64,000 bases of DNA from Ghiorsea bivora (GTDB lineage: Bacteria > Pseudomonadota > Zetaproteobacteria > Mariprofundales > Mariprofundaceae). The stretch spans positions 348,650 through 412,649 of the forward strand of contig NZ_JQLW01000005.1 in NCBI RefSeq assembly GCF_000744415.1. The letters run 5' to 3'. The translations under genes and the position numbers were made by a program. A model generated the notes under the pieces. The model made no database searches and was not told the origin of the DNA. It saw only the letters and a program-made list of their open reading frames with translations. Positions 35,502 to 43,777 of this stretch are shown piece by piece. Every line of letters starts with the position of its first letter. The first letter of the stretch is position 1.

Positions 35502-36523
35502 GTTGCAAGTCCTTGTGAAAGCAGTAAAAATTCTTGTTCGTTCATGTTATGCAGCAAAGGTAAAGACACACAATATTGCCATGCCTTATCAGCTTGCGGG
35601 CAGTTTGCATCACGGATTGCATGGTGCAAGGGTTGTTGTACTGGGCGCATGGCGGTTATGCCCTGTTGTTGCAATGTTTGAATCACATTTTCAGCTGTGT
35701 GCTCGCTACGAATGATATAACGAAAGTGATTGCCTTGTATGCCAGTGATTGGCGTGACTGCATAATTCTTTAGCATGGCATCGTATTTATTTACCCATGT
35801 TTGGCGTTGTTGTTGCTCCGCAGCTGCATGGCTTAGTCGCACTTGAGCTAAGGCAGCGTGGATATTGGATAACTGATGATGTCCAACATAATCTTGTTGT
35901 AAATCCGCTTGGTCAGGGTTGGTCATCTTGGTGATGGATTGGATAAGCGCCTCATCCTTGCTACTGATAAAACCGCCATAAGCACCACCCCAAGGTTTGG
36001 TAGCATAAAAAGAACCAATGCAAACATCGGCAAATGTGCCCACAGCTTTACCTTGCCACATTGCACCTGCAGATTGGGCAATATCTTCAATCACTGGGCA
36101 GTCAAAAGGTTCGCTCACCAAAGGTTCAATCATACCAAAGGGGTGAACCAATACCAAAATATCCAAATCTTTGGCAGTGGTGTGTGCTTGTTCAGCATCC
36201 AAGGTTAAGTTTGTTGTACAGTCCATAAACACAGGCTTCGCATCTGCATTTTTCACGGCAAACAATAGCGAGGCACAGGCATAAGCAGGGATACCCACGC
36301 GCGCTTGTTTTTTGTCTTTGCTGAGTGCGCGAATGGCAAGCATCAATGCCGATGTACCTGAATCAACAGCCAGCACGGCTTGCCCTGATAATTGGGTTTG
36401 CAAGGTTTGTGTTAAAGCCGTGGTTACATCACCTTGGGCTAAAAAACCTGATTGAATCACCTGTTGTGCAGCCTGCGCAAAGGGTTTGCCAAAACTTGGG
36501 CGAGAATGGGGAATACCTGGCAT
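35486..36523 (-). CDS. DegT/DnrJ/EryC1-type aminotransferase
   Basis: 345 residues. PLP fold-type I sugar aminotransferase features: 'DSGTSALMLAIRAL' (phosphate binding), 'VIEDIAQSAGA' and 'FYATKPWGGAYGG' with the Schiff-base Lys. Such enzymes aminate keto-sugars for surface glycans. Overlaps the neighbour genes at both ends (16 bases with the transferase and one base with the PIG-L gene), so tightly coupled. Confidence 0.88.
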   Translation of the reverse strand: MPGIPHSRPSFGKPFAQAAQQVIQSGFLAQGDVTTALTQTLQTQLSGQAVLAVDSGTSALMLAIRALSKDKKQARVGIPAYACASLLFAVKNADAKPVFMDCTTNLTLDAEQAHTTAKDLDILVLVHPFGMIEPLVSEPFDCPVIEDIAQSAGAMWQGKAVGTFADVCIGSFYATKPWGGAYGGFISSKDEALIQSITKMTNPDQADLQQDYVGHHQLSNIHAALAQVRLSHAAAEQQQRQTWVNKYDAMLKNYAVTPITGIQGNHFRYIIRSEHTAENVIQTLQQQGITAMRPVQQPLHHAIRDANCPQADKAWQYCVSLPLLHNMNEQEFLLLSQGLATCFKS

Positions 36524-37134
36524 TATAAACGAATACGAATGGGCATAAATGCTTCAGCGCAAGACATTTTACCCTGTACACCACGAAAATGGGATGTCGC
36601 CAAAGCAATTTCAATGATATTGAGGCTGATACGGGTGCGCTCCACCTGCGATTTATGCGCTTCTAAGGCTTTGAGTTTAAGGCTTAAAGTGTCGTGGGTA
36701 TTCATAAAGACGGTGGGTTCAAAACCAATGGTTGAAGGCGTTTCATAACACAATACATTAGGAATATAACGGGTAACCGAACGTGCAACCAATGCCATTT
36801 CTCTGTGGTCTTGGTGGGTATCATCGAGATGGTTTACATATACGGTGTCAGGTTTGATTTGTTGTACGATTTTTTCTAGGGATGCCATCAGGTCTTGACT
36901 GGAAGCAGGCAAATGAGTGTCTTCAAAGTCACCCCAATGCACTTGTTTAAGACCTAAAATCTTGGCAGCAGCTTCTTGTTCAGCGCGACGAACGGTAGCA
37001 TCACCACCAACTTGTCCTGATGTGGCAACATAAATATGTACTTCATCACCACGTTTTGCATGTTCAGCAAGGGTTCCACCGCAACCGATTTCTAAATCAT
37101 CGGGGTGTGGGGCAAGGGCAAGTATTGTTTTCAT
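36523..37134 (-). CDS. PIG-L/LmbE family deacetylase
   Basis: 203 residues. Zinc motif 'LAPHPDDLEIGCGGTL' at the start and 'DTHQDHREM' later. These enzymes remove N-acetyl groups from sugars such as GlcNAc conjugates. Together with the aminotransferase, WbqC and the WecA-like transferase it suggests synthesis of an amino sugar with a free or re-acylated amine. Confidence 0.9.
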   Translation of the reverse strand: MKTILALAPHPDDLEIGCGGTLAEHAKRGDEVHIYVATSGQVGGDATVRRAEQEAAAKILGLKQVHWGDFEDTHLPASSQDLMASLEKIVQQIKPDTVYVNHLDDTHQDHREMALVARSVTRYIPNVLCYETPSTIGFEPTVFMNTHDTLSLKLKALEAHKSQVERTRISLNIIEIALATSHFRGVQGKMSCAEAFMPIRIRL

Positions 37135-37826
37135 GGCTGCATGTCTCCCATATTGGCAATCAAACCTTTGGCATCTTCACCGATATTGAGCAACACATCA
37201 AGCACACTCAAGTAAGGTATGAAATCACCATGCATTTGGGGGTATTTTGGTGGTGTACACTGTTGAAACAGCAACTTGATATTGGCACCAGTGAATGCGG
37301 ATGGTTGCAAATAATTGCGTCCTTCTGCGCCTGAAAGGTATACACCACCTTGTAAATGTTGGGTGATTTGGATGAGCCGTTCTGTTGGATTGGTTACATC
37401 CACAGGTAAATCTGATGCAAGGTGTAACGGGGTAGTGCAGTCTAACATACGACCAAGTTCACGAATCAAAGCCACATTCAAATCGACAAGCCTACCATGC
37501 TTTTGTTGCAAAATGGTTTTGATTGGTTGCCAATATGCATCCAAATAAGGGGATTTGGCATAGGCTTGTTCAATGGATGTGATTTGTTTTTTTGCCCAGT
37601 TGTTTGGTGCGATGCGGACTTCATGTATCAGTTGTGGGAAACGATACGTTACAGGCACAGTAACCCACTGCTCACCTTGTTTGGTTTTGATGCGGTTGCG
37701 GTTTTGCCATTCATTTTTATGAAACTGCACCGTATCCAAAATGACAAAGGTATCGGCAAGTTTCCATTTATGAAAGAAACCTGACCAAGGCATATAATTG
37801 GGCTGATGAATGGTAATGGTTTTCAA
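37131..37826 (-). CDS. WbqC-like family protein
   Basis: 231 residues, starts 'TIHQPNYMPWSGFFHKW' and has 'FVILDTVQFHKNEWQNRNRI' and 'YLSGAEGRNYL', the pattern of WbqC proteins found in O-antigen and glycan clusters. The biochemical role is not settled; an acyl/aminoacyl transfer to a sugar amine has been suggested by context. Overlaps the PIG-L gene by four bases. Confidence 0.88.
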   Translation of the reverse strand: MKTITIHQPNYMPWSGFFHKWKLADTFVILDTVQFHKNEWQNRNRIKTKQGEQWVTVPVTYRFPQLIHEVRIAPNNWAKKQITSIEQAYAKSPYLDAYWQPIKTILQQKHGRLVDLNVALIRELGRMLDCTTPLHLASDLPVDVTNPTERLIQITQHLQGGVYLSGAEGRNYLQPSAFTGANIKLLFQQCTPPKYPQMHGDFIPYLSVLDVLLNIGEDAKGLIANMGDMQP

Positions 37827-37838
37827 GTATTCCCCTTG

Positions 37839-39395
37839 TTATTCACGCACTTGAACCAGAAACGGATTGGCTTCCATGCGAATGCCTTGCTGCGCTGGTA
37901 TTTGTAAACGTATCACATGTCGCCCTACAGACAAGTGCAGCGGGTAGCTTTGTGCCACCTGCATATCGCTGGTAAGCAAAATATGCCCTACGATTTGACC
38001 ATCTACAATCCATTGTGCTTTGAGTTGTATGGTTGGTTTTGTGTTGTCCATCTCTTTGAGGCTGGCAATCAGGGTCACATTTGGGCTCACCACAGCCGTA
38101 TCACCTGTAAACATGGTTTCTGTTGCTTGGGTTTCAGGGTTGGCGTAAAGCAGTGCTAAGCTGTTGAGGCTTAAATTATGCTGTTTACCCATTTGCCAAG
38201 CGGTCATACGCCCTTGTTTTAGGGCGGCTAAAATATCATCCTCCTGCGCGCTTTTTGCCCATACATCCATAGGAAAGTTGCCCAAAAACTCACCTGATTG
38301 TCCTTCTTTATGATAATCACCCGCAGCTACTGCCCAAATGGGTTTGCCAATATAACCTGCCAAATAATCCATCATATATTGATCCCACAAACCACCTGCA
38401 ATGGTATTGTCATCGTTATCACCATAAGTAGCAGCAAATCCATCAGCTGTGGCGTCGGCAGTGGATGATTGAAATACATCACGATTGTATGGGGGTGTAT
38501 CCAGTAAAACCCCCATAGGCCCTCGGCGTACACCAGATTTGGTTCCGGGATGTGCCCAAATGACAAATAAGTTTTGCGCATGTGCCGATTCGATAAATGC
38601 TTGGTTGGGGTCAACTTTTGGTTTCATTAACCATGTGGTCATAAAAGCAATAAATGAACCTGCGAGCAGCAAAGCAATACCCCGCTTTTTCTTGCGCATC
38701 AAGATAAAGAGGAGCCCAAAAATAAACACAAACCAAAACACTAATGATAATTCTTTGTCGCCGTAGCCATACTTTAAACTGTAGCTGCTTAGCTTGGTAA
38801 TATTTTCAGGTGTTTTAACACCCAATGTAATCAGATGTTTTTCAGCGTCATGTAAGCTTAGGTTTTTGAAGGGTATGCCTTGCCAATAGTAACCCGGTGT
38901 AGACTCTGTACCTGCAAAGATTGTGATGTTGGATTGTTGTTGGATGCGTTTTAAATCAGTGAAAAAGTTATCTACACCTGTTTGGTATAAAGAGGGGTGC
39001 TCTTGGCTATAACCAAAAATATGAGGCACAGGGTCAATGCCTAGACGAATGCTATATCTATCATGTTCGGTAAAAGCGATGGCATCCAAATGGCGTTTTT
39101 TTGCCAGTGAAACCAGCGTGTCAAAGTCATGTGCACCATCAGAGTGGTTGCTACGTACATCAATCAATACGCGGTATGGCGGTGCTATTGTGGGTATATG
39201 ATGCAGGACAAGAACTGGTTTTTCTTGTTGGTTGGTGTTTTTCGGTAGTGATAAATCATTGTCTATGCGCAGGGATTGCTCAGGTAAAATATCATGCAGT
39301 AGCATAAGTCTATCCAAGCTTATATCTTCTGTAGCTAGTGCTGGTATGTTAAACCCAAACAGTAATGTTATCATCAATAGTGGTGATATGGACAT
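37839..39395 (-). CDS. PHP-domain hydrolase split by a membrane hairpin
   Basis: 518 residues. Signal segment 1-22; PHP motifs 'DVRSNHSDGAHD' (80-90) and 'AIAFTEHDRYS' (105-115); two transmembrane helices at about 218-234 and 239-256; then the rest of the PHP site with 'VIWAHPGT' and 'WAVAAGDYHKEG' (His ligands), and a C-terminal beta-sandwich (~400-518). PHP enzymes are metal phosphoesterases. The helices sit inside the catalytic fold, which would hold a periplasmic phosphatase at the membrane. First gene of the glycan cluster. Confidence 0.8.
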   Translation of the reverse strand: MSISPLLMITLLFGFNIPALATEDISLDRLMLLHDILPEQSLRIDNDLSLPKNTNQQEKPVLVLHHIPTIAPPYRVLIDVRSNHSDGAHDFDTLVSLAKKRHLDAIAFTEHDRYSIRLGIDPVPHIFGYSQEHPSLYQTGVDNFFTDLKRIQQQSNITIFAGTESTPGYYWQGIPFKNLSLHDAEKHLITLGVKTPENITKLSSYSLKYGYGDKELSLVFWFVFIFGLLFILMRKKKRGIALLLAGSFIAFMTTWLMKPKVDPNQAFIESAHAQNLFVIWAHPGTKSGVRRGPMGVLLDTPPYNRDVFQSSTADATADGFAATYGDNDDNTIAGGLWDQYMMDYLAGYIGKPIWAVAAGDYHKEGQSGEFLGNFPMDVWAKSAQEDDILAALKQGRMTAWQMGKQHNLSLNSLALLYANPETQATETMFTGDTAVVSPNVTLIASLKEMDNTKPTIQLKAQWIVDGQIVGHILLTSDMQVAQSYPLHLSVGRHVIRLQIPAQQGIRMEANPFLVQVRE

Positions 39396-39579
39396 TATTC
39401 CTCCGCAGTTCTGGTGCGAAATTAAAGCAAAAGCATTGCCAATACAATCAATCAGGGGTTTTTTGGCCTTGAGATACCCTCCCTAGCAATGATTTGCATA
39501 AGCTGCTATACTCACCTTATGTGTTATGTGGAATATAACGATAGACTAACTTCAGCTTGCCTAACTTTGGGTCATAGCG

Positions 39580-40503
39580 ATGGCTTACAATACCTTTTCA
39601 AAGTCTAGCAGCAATCTGCTTGAACTGATGGACTGTGGATATGCAGCTCTTGACCTGCACGGGCATTTCTTAGAAACCAATACAATCTTTGCTGCTATGT
39701 TTGGTTATAATGAAAACACCTTATTATTGATGGATATGGAAACATTCTGGAGGAATGCGGCTGCGCAGGTATCTTTTCTTGAGCAGGTGAAAGAGCAGGG
39801 TGTCGTACATCATTATAAAGCGGAATTAAAACATAAACATGGCGAGTTGTTGCCTGTATTTATCAATGCAGAATATTTGCTTGAGCAGCAAGTGTTTATG
39901 CTTTGTGTTTACCCTAGTATACTGCCTGATACAAGCCAGTATGAAGTGTTGAAAACGAGTCAGAAGAACACGATGCAGCGAGAGTTAATAACCAGTGAAT
40001 CAAACTCGGCTAGGGTTGAGTTATTCCAACCTTTTTCTTTGGGTGATTTGGCATTATCAGTGATGCAACGATATGAGCATGTGTTTGTGGGTAAACCAAG
40101 AGTGTTTACTTATGAAATTATGAAGAACTTACCCATGTGTATGGGTAATAAACAACAGGTTTTGAAGTTATTATCTTGTATGATGGATAACGCCATTGAA
40201 GCGACACAAGCGGGTGACAGTATCACGGTTTATGTGCGTACGACCATGTTAAAACACAAAAGTACAGGTTTGGATGAGCAATATGTGATGTTATCTGTGC
40301 AAGATAATGGGGTTGGTATGGATGCGGAAACGCAAAAACATATTTTTGAGCCAAATTTTTCAACCAAGCTGCAAGGTAGAGGTATGAGTCTGACGCGGGC
40401 ACTGAAGGTGATTAAGAAACATGATGGTAGAATTCATGTTAAAACAGGCCCTAAGATGGGCAGTTTGTTTAAAGTTTATTTTCCTGTGTGTAGCCATGAA
40501 TAA
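39580..40503 (+). CDS. PAS-HATPase kinase-like protein without H-box
   Basis: 307 residues, no membrane helix. PAS domain about 9-115 ('LLELMDCGYAALDLHGHF'), then an HATPase domain from ~150 with 'MDNAIEAT', 'VQDNGVGMD' and 'GRGMSLTRALKV'. The HisKA dimerisation/phospho-acceptor helices appear to be missing: residues 116-148 have no His in an H-box context. It may be a stand-alone ATPase, phosphorylate elsewhere or act as an anti-sigma-like regulator. No response regulator lies beside it. Confidence 0.75.
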   Translation: MAYNTFSKSSSNLLELMDCGYAALDLHGHFLETNTIFAAMFGYNENTLLLMDMETFWRNAAAQVSFLEQVKEQGVVHHYKAELKHKHGELLPVFINAEYLLEQQVFMLCVYPSILPDTSQYEVLKTSQKNTMQRELITSESNSARVELFQPFSLGDLALSVMQRYEHVFVGKPRVFTYEIMKNLPMCMGNKQQVLKLLSCMMDNAIEATQAGDSITVYVRTTMLKHKSTGLDEQYVMLSVQDNGVGMDAETQKHIFEPNFSTKLQGRGMSLTRALKVIKKHDGRIHVKTGPKMGSLFKVYFPVCSHE

Positions 40504-40552
40504 AACATGCTCGGTATTGTACAATCATTAAGTTTATGCATCTTTTGCCAAG

Positions 40553-41188
40553 ATGAGTTTTGAACAACAACATGTGATTCGGCATACGCAACAATATTTT
40601 CCAGATGCCATGGCTGAACAGGAAGCCTTGCGTGATGCCTTGCTTGCGGGTGACGGCCGGTTTAAATTGATACTTACCGAGCACCCACCAACGTATACTT
40701 TGGGGACTTCAGGTACGACACAAGATGTATTAACCCGAGAAGTGGATGGTGATACCATTGAAGTATTCCAAACAGGTCGCGGTGGTGAAGTGACCTACCA
40801 TGGCCCTGGGCAGTTGTTATGTTATGTGGTGGCAAATGTGTCCAAAGAACAAGATTTGCATCAGCATATTTGGCGATTGGAAGAAATGATTATACGTACA
40901 CTGGCAGATTTGGATGTCCAAGCAGGGCGGGATTCGCGTGGGATTGGGGTGTGGGTGGATGGTTTAAAAATTGCTGCTGCGGGTGTGCGTTGTAGGCGTT
41001 GGGTGGTATGGCATGGCATTGCCTTAAACATCAATCCCAATCTCAATCATTTTAAGGGTATTGTGCCGTGTGGTATGCAAGATGCACCCGTCACGTCATT
41101 GGCTAAGCTTGGGTTAGAAGTTAGGCGTGATACAGTAGAAAAGATAGTGGTTAAGCAGGCTGAAAAGGTGTTTTATTCTTTATTGTAG
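40553..41188 (+). CDS. lipB: Octanoyl-[carrier protein] transferase
   Basis: 211 residues. 'GRGGEVTYHGPGQLLCYVV' and catalytic 'KIAAAGVR' Lys with Cys in 'GIVPCGMQDAPVTSL'. It moves an octanoyl group from ACP to lipoyl domains; the nearest substrate is the lipoyl domain of SucB (43.5-43.8 kb). LipA is not in the window. Confidence 0.96.
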   Translation: MSFEQQHVIRHTQQYFPDAMAEQEALRDALLAGDGRFKLILTEHPPTYTLGTSGTTQDVLTREVDGDTIEVFQTGRGGEVTYHGPGQLLCYVVANVSKEQDLHQHIWRLEEMIIRTLADLDVQAGRDSRGIGVWVDGLKIAAAGVRCRRWVVWHGIALNINPNLNHFKGIVPCGMQDAPVTSLAKLGLEVRRDTVEKIVVKQAEKVFYSLL

Positions 41189-41195
41189 CTGTTGT

Positions 41196-41723
41196 TTAAT
41201 AATGAAGAATACTATGCACAGGGGTGGGGCTGAGTTTTTCGCGTCCGGCTAGAAAATCCAATTCAATAACAAATAAACAAGCCGCAACCTCAGCACCCAG
41301 TTGTTCAATTAGTTGAATGGTAGCTGCTGCTGTGCCGCCTGTTGCCAATAAATCATCAACCACCACCACTTTATGACCTTGGCTTAAGGCATCACGATGA
41401 ATTTCGAGTATGCCTGTGCCATATTCGAGTTCATATTCAATGGCATGTGTATCAGCGGGAAGTTTTCCAGGTTTGCGTATGGGTACAAAACCAACGCCTG
41501 TTTGTTGGGCTAAAGCAGCACCAAATAAAAAACCGCGCGATTCAATGCCAACAATAGCATCAATATCATCAGGCATGTGCACAGCAAGCTCAGATGTACA
41601 TGCTGAAAATGCTTCGCCATCCGCTAAAAGCGGGCTGATGTCTTTGAAGTTGATGCCAGGTTTGGGGAAGTCTGGAATGTTTCGGATATAATCGCGTAGT
41701 TGTAAAGCTGGTTTTGTGGTCAA
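41196..41723 (-). CDS. apt: Adenine phosphoribosyltransferase
   Basis: 175 residues. PRPP motif 'VVVVDDLLATGGTAAAT' and N-terminal 'IPDFPKPGINFKDI'. Salvages adenine to AMP. Its start overlaps the sigma-factor stop by four bases, an uncommon partner; convergent with lipB. Confidence 0.95.
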   Translation of the reverse strand: MTTKPALQLRDYIRNIPDFPKPGINFKDISPLLADGEAFSACTSELAVHMPDDIDAIVGIESRGFLFGAALAQQTGVGFVPIRKPGKLPADTHAIEYELEYGTGILEIHRDALSQGHKVVVVDDLLATGGTAAATIQLIEQLGAEVAACLFVIELDFLAGREKLSPTPVHSILHY

Positions 41724-42565
41724 ATAAGTTCCTCCAAAAGCATGGTTTGTGCTTCTGGAAGGTTACGCAATTTTTTTAATGCTGCAACTTGAATTTGACG
41801 AATGCGTTCGCGGGTTACGCCCATGTGTTCACCGATGGCTTCAAGTGTCCAAGGATCATCGCGATGTCCTAAGCCATAACGAAGAGACATGACTTTTTTC
41901 TCTTTTTGGCTTAAGAAAGCCAACCAGCCATCGAGTAGGTCTTTACAAAGGTTTTTGTTTAATTCATGGCAAGGCTGCTCAGCCGTACAATCTTCGATGA
42001 TATCATATAAGGTTAAATCTTCTGTACCTAACATGATTTGGTCTGCGCTGTCTGTGGGTAATACCGCTTCTTTGAGTTCTTGCACGCGTTTCTTGGTATT
42101 ACCCATGCTGACGGCGATTTCGTTTTCAGTGGGCTCGCGCCCTAAAGTATTGCGTAAATGATTCACATAACGCCCCATGCTATTAATTTCTTTAGCCACA
42201 TGGACGGGTACACGAATGGTATGGGCCTGATTCATAATGCTGCGTTCAATGCTTTGGCGAATCCACCATGTGGCATAGGTTGAAAAACGGCATTCGTGTT
42301 CAGGGTCAAACTTTTCTACAGCGCGCATCAAACCAATATTGCCTTCTTCAATCAAATCTTCGAGTGGCACATTGGGGTTCATATAGCGGCGGGCAATTTT
42401 CACAACCAAACGCAGGTTGGCGTTAATCATGCTGGTTCGTGCTGTTTCGTCGCCTGCTTTAATTTGGTTTGCCAGTGCAATTTCTTCTTTAGCGGTCAGA
42501 AGTTGGTAACGCGAAACCTCTTTCATGTATAAACTCATTGGATCTAATGCTGTGTTTACTTTCAT
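41720..42565 (-). CDS. RpoS-like group 2 sigma factor
   Basis: 281 residues with regions 1.2 to 4 of a sigma-70-type factor: 'LLTAKEEIALANQIKAGD', 'NLRLVVKIARRYMN', 'FSTYATWWIRQSIERSIMNQ', 'IRVPVHVAKEINSM' and C-terminal helix-turn-helix 'TLEAIGEHMGVTRERIRQIQ'. The -10 recognition helix is intact and there is no 1.1 acidic domain, as in RpoS; RpoS is a likely name but RpoH-like alternatives are not excluded. A 20-base palindrome sits upstream of the ribosome site. Confidence 0.8.
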   Translation of the reverse strand: MKVNTALDPMSLYMKEVSRYQLLTAKEEIALANQIKAGDETARTSMINANLRLVVKIARRYMNPNVPLEDLIEEGNIGLMRAVEKFDPEHECRFSTYATWWIRQSIERSIMNQAHTIRVPVHVAKEINSMGRYVNHLRNTLGREPTENEIAVSMGNTKKRVQELKEAVLPTDSADQIMLGTEDLTLYDIIEDCTAEQPCHELNKNLCKDLLDGWLAFLSQKEKKVMSLRYGLGHRDDPWTLEAIGEHMGVTRERIRQIQVAALKKLRNLPEAQTMLLEELI

Positions 42566-42584
42566 GGTCTATCCCCTCTCTCCA

Positions 42585-42604
42585 CTGGATGATGCATCGT
42601 CCAG
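42585..42604 (-). promoter_or_regulatory. 20-base palindrome in the leader of the sigma gene
   Basis: CTGGATGATG followed by CATCGTCCAG, a near-perfect dyad with one G-T pair, about 20 bases before the ATG and just upstream of a GGAGAGAGGGG ribosome site. It could be an operator or an RNA hairpin that affects translation. The rest of 42566-42691 shows no other feature. Confidence 0.5.
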
Positions 42605-42691
42605 TATGCGAAGCATGAAGCGTAGTAAAGAAGGTGTATATCGCATGAATATGCTATATGATTCATAACATGCTGATAATTAAAGGTTAAA

Positions 42692-43777
42692 TTATAGTCC
42701 TATGGCTTCTTTGCTGGGGTTTTCCAGGATTTTCTTCACATGAACGAGGAATTGAACAGCTTCTTTGCCATCTACCAAGCGGTGATCGTATGACATGGCG
42801 AGATACATCATAGGGCGTGCCACAATTTCATCATCTTCAACCACAGCACGTTGGGTAATGGTATGCATACCTAAAATTGCACTTTGCGGCGTATTAAGAA
42901 TGGGGGTGGATAACATAGAGCCAAAAATACCACCGTTGGTAATCGAAAAGGTACCACCTTGTAAGTCATCAGGTTTTAAGCCGCCTTCTCGCGCTTTGCT
43001 CGCCAATGCGATAATACCTTGCTCAATTTCAGCGTAACTTTTAACCCCAGTATCACGCAATACAGGCACAATCAAACCATTATCTGTGGAGACAGCAATG
43101 CCCATATCAATATAGTTATGATACAAAACATCATCGCCATCAATATAAGCATTCACGGTTGGGAATTCAGCACATGCTGAGACACACGCTTTGACAAAAA
43201 ACGACATAAAACCCAATTTTACGCCAAATTTGGCTGTGAACTCTTCTTGGTATTGCTGGCGCATGTCCATAATGGGCTGCATATTCACTTCATTAAATGT
43301 GGTGAGCATGGCGGCAGTGTTTTGCGCTTCTTTCAGGCGGGTGGCAATGCGCTTGCGCAAACGAGTCATGGGTACACTGATTTGTTCGCGTTCAGCAAGC
43401 GGGGTGGTGTCGGTTATTGTTTCATCTTTGGTTTCAGGTGCTGGAATCACTTCTTTGCTGGAGGACCCTTTTGTTTTGCTAGTGGTAGTTTCTTCGGGCT
43501 CATTGGCTTCTGAAACACCTGTATTAGCAGCCGCCACATCAACAGATGTATCAATTAAACCAATAACCTGACCAGGTTCTACTGTGTCTTCTTCCGCAGC
43601 CAATTGTTCTTGCAGAATACCAGACTCGGTCGCTGTGATTTCCATGGTGATTTTATCACTTTCGATTTCGGCAATAATATCATCCACATGTATTTCATCG
43701 CCCACATCTTTAAGCCATGCAATCAGTGTAGCTTCGGTATCGGATTCCCCCAAGCTGGGTACTTTAATTTCAAACAT
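42692..43777 (-). CDS. sucB: Dihydrolipoamide succinyltransferase E2, no subunit-binding domain
   Basis: 361 residues. Lipoyl domain 1-78 with the lipoylated Lys in '[10 protein letters not shown]'; a Thr/Ser/Glu/Lys-rich linker to ~125; catalytic acyltransferase core from '[18 protein letters not shown]' to '[13 protein letters not shown]' (catalytic His). E. coli-type SucB (~405 residues) has a ~35-residue E3-binding domain between linker and core; it is not seen here. It overlaps sucA by eight bases. Confidence 0.92.
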   Translation of the reverse strand: MFEIKVPSLGESDTEATLIAWLKDVGDEIHVDDIIAEIESDKITMEITATESGILQEQLAAEEDTVEPGQVIGLIDTSVDVAAANTGVSEANEPEETTTSKTKGSSSKEVIPAPETKDETITDTTPLAEREQISVPMTRLRKRIATRLKEAQNTAAMLTTFNEVNMQPIMDMRQQYQEEFTAKFGVKLGFMSFFVKACVSACAEFPTVNAYIDGDDVLYHNYIDMGIAVSTDNGLIVPVLRDTGVKSYAEIEQGIIALASKAREGGLKPDDLQGGTFSITNGGIFGSMLSTPILNTPQSAILGMHTITQRAVVEDDEIVARPMMYLAMSYDHRLVDGKEAVQFLVHVKKILENPSKEAIGL

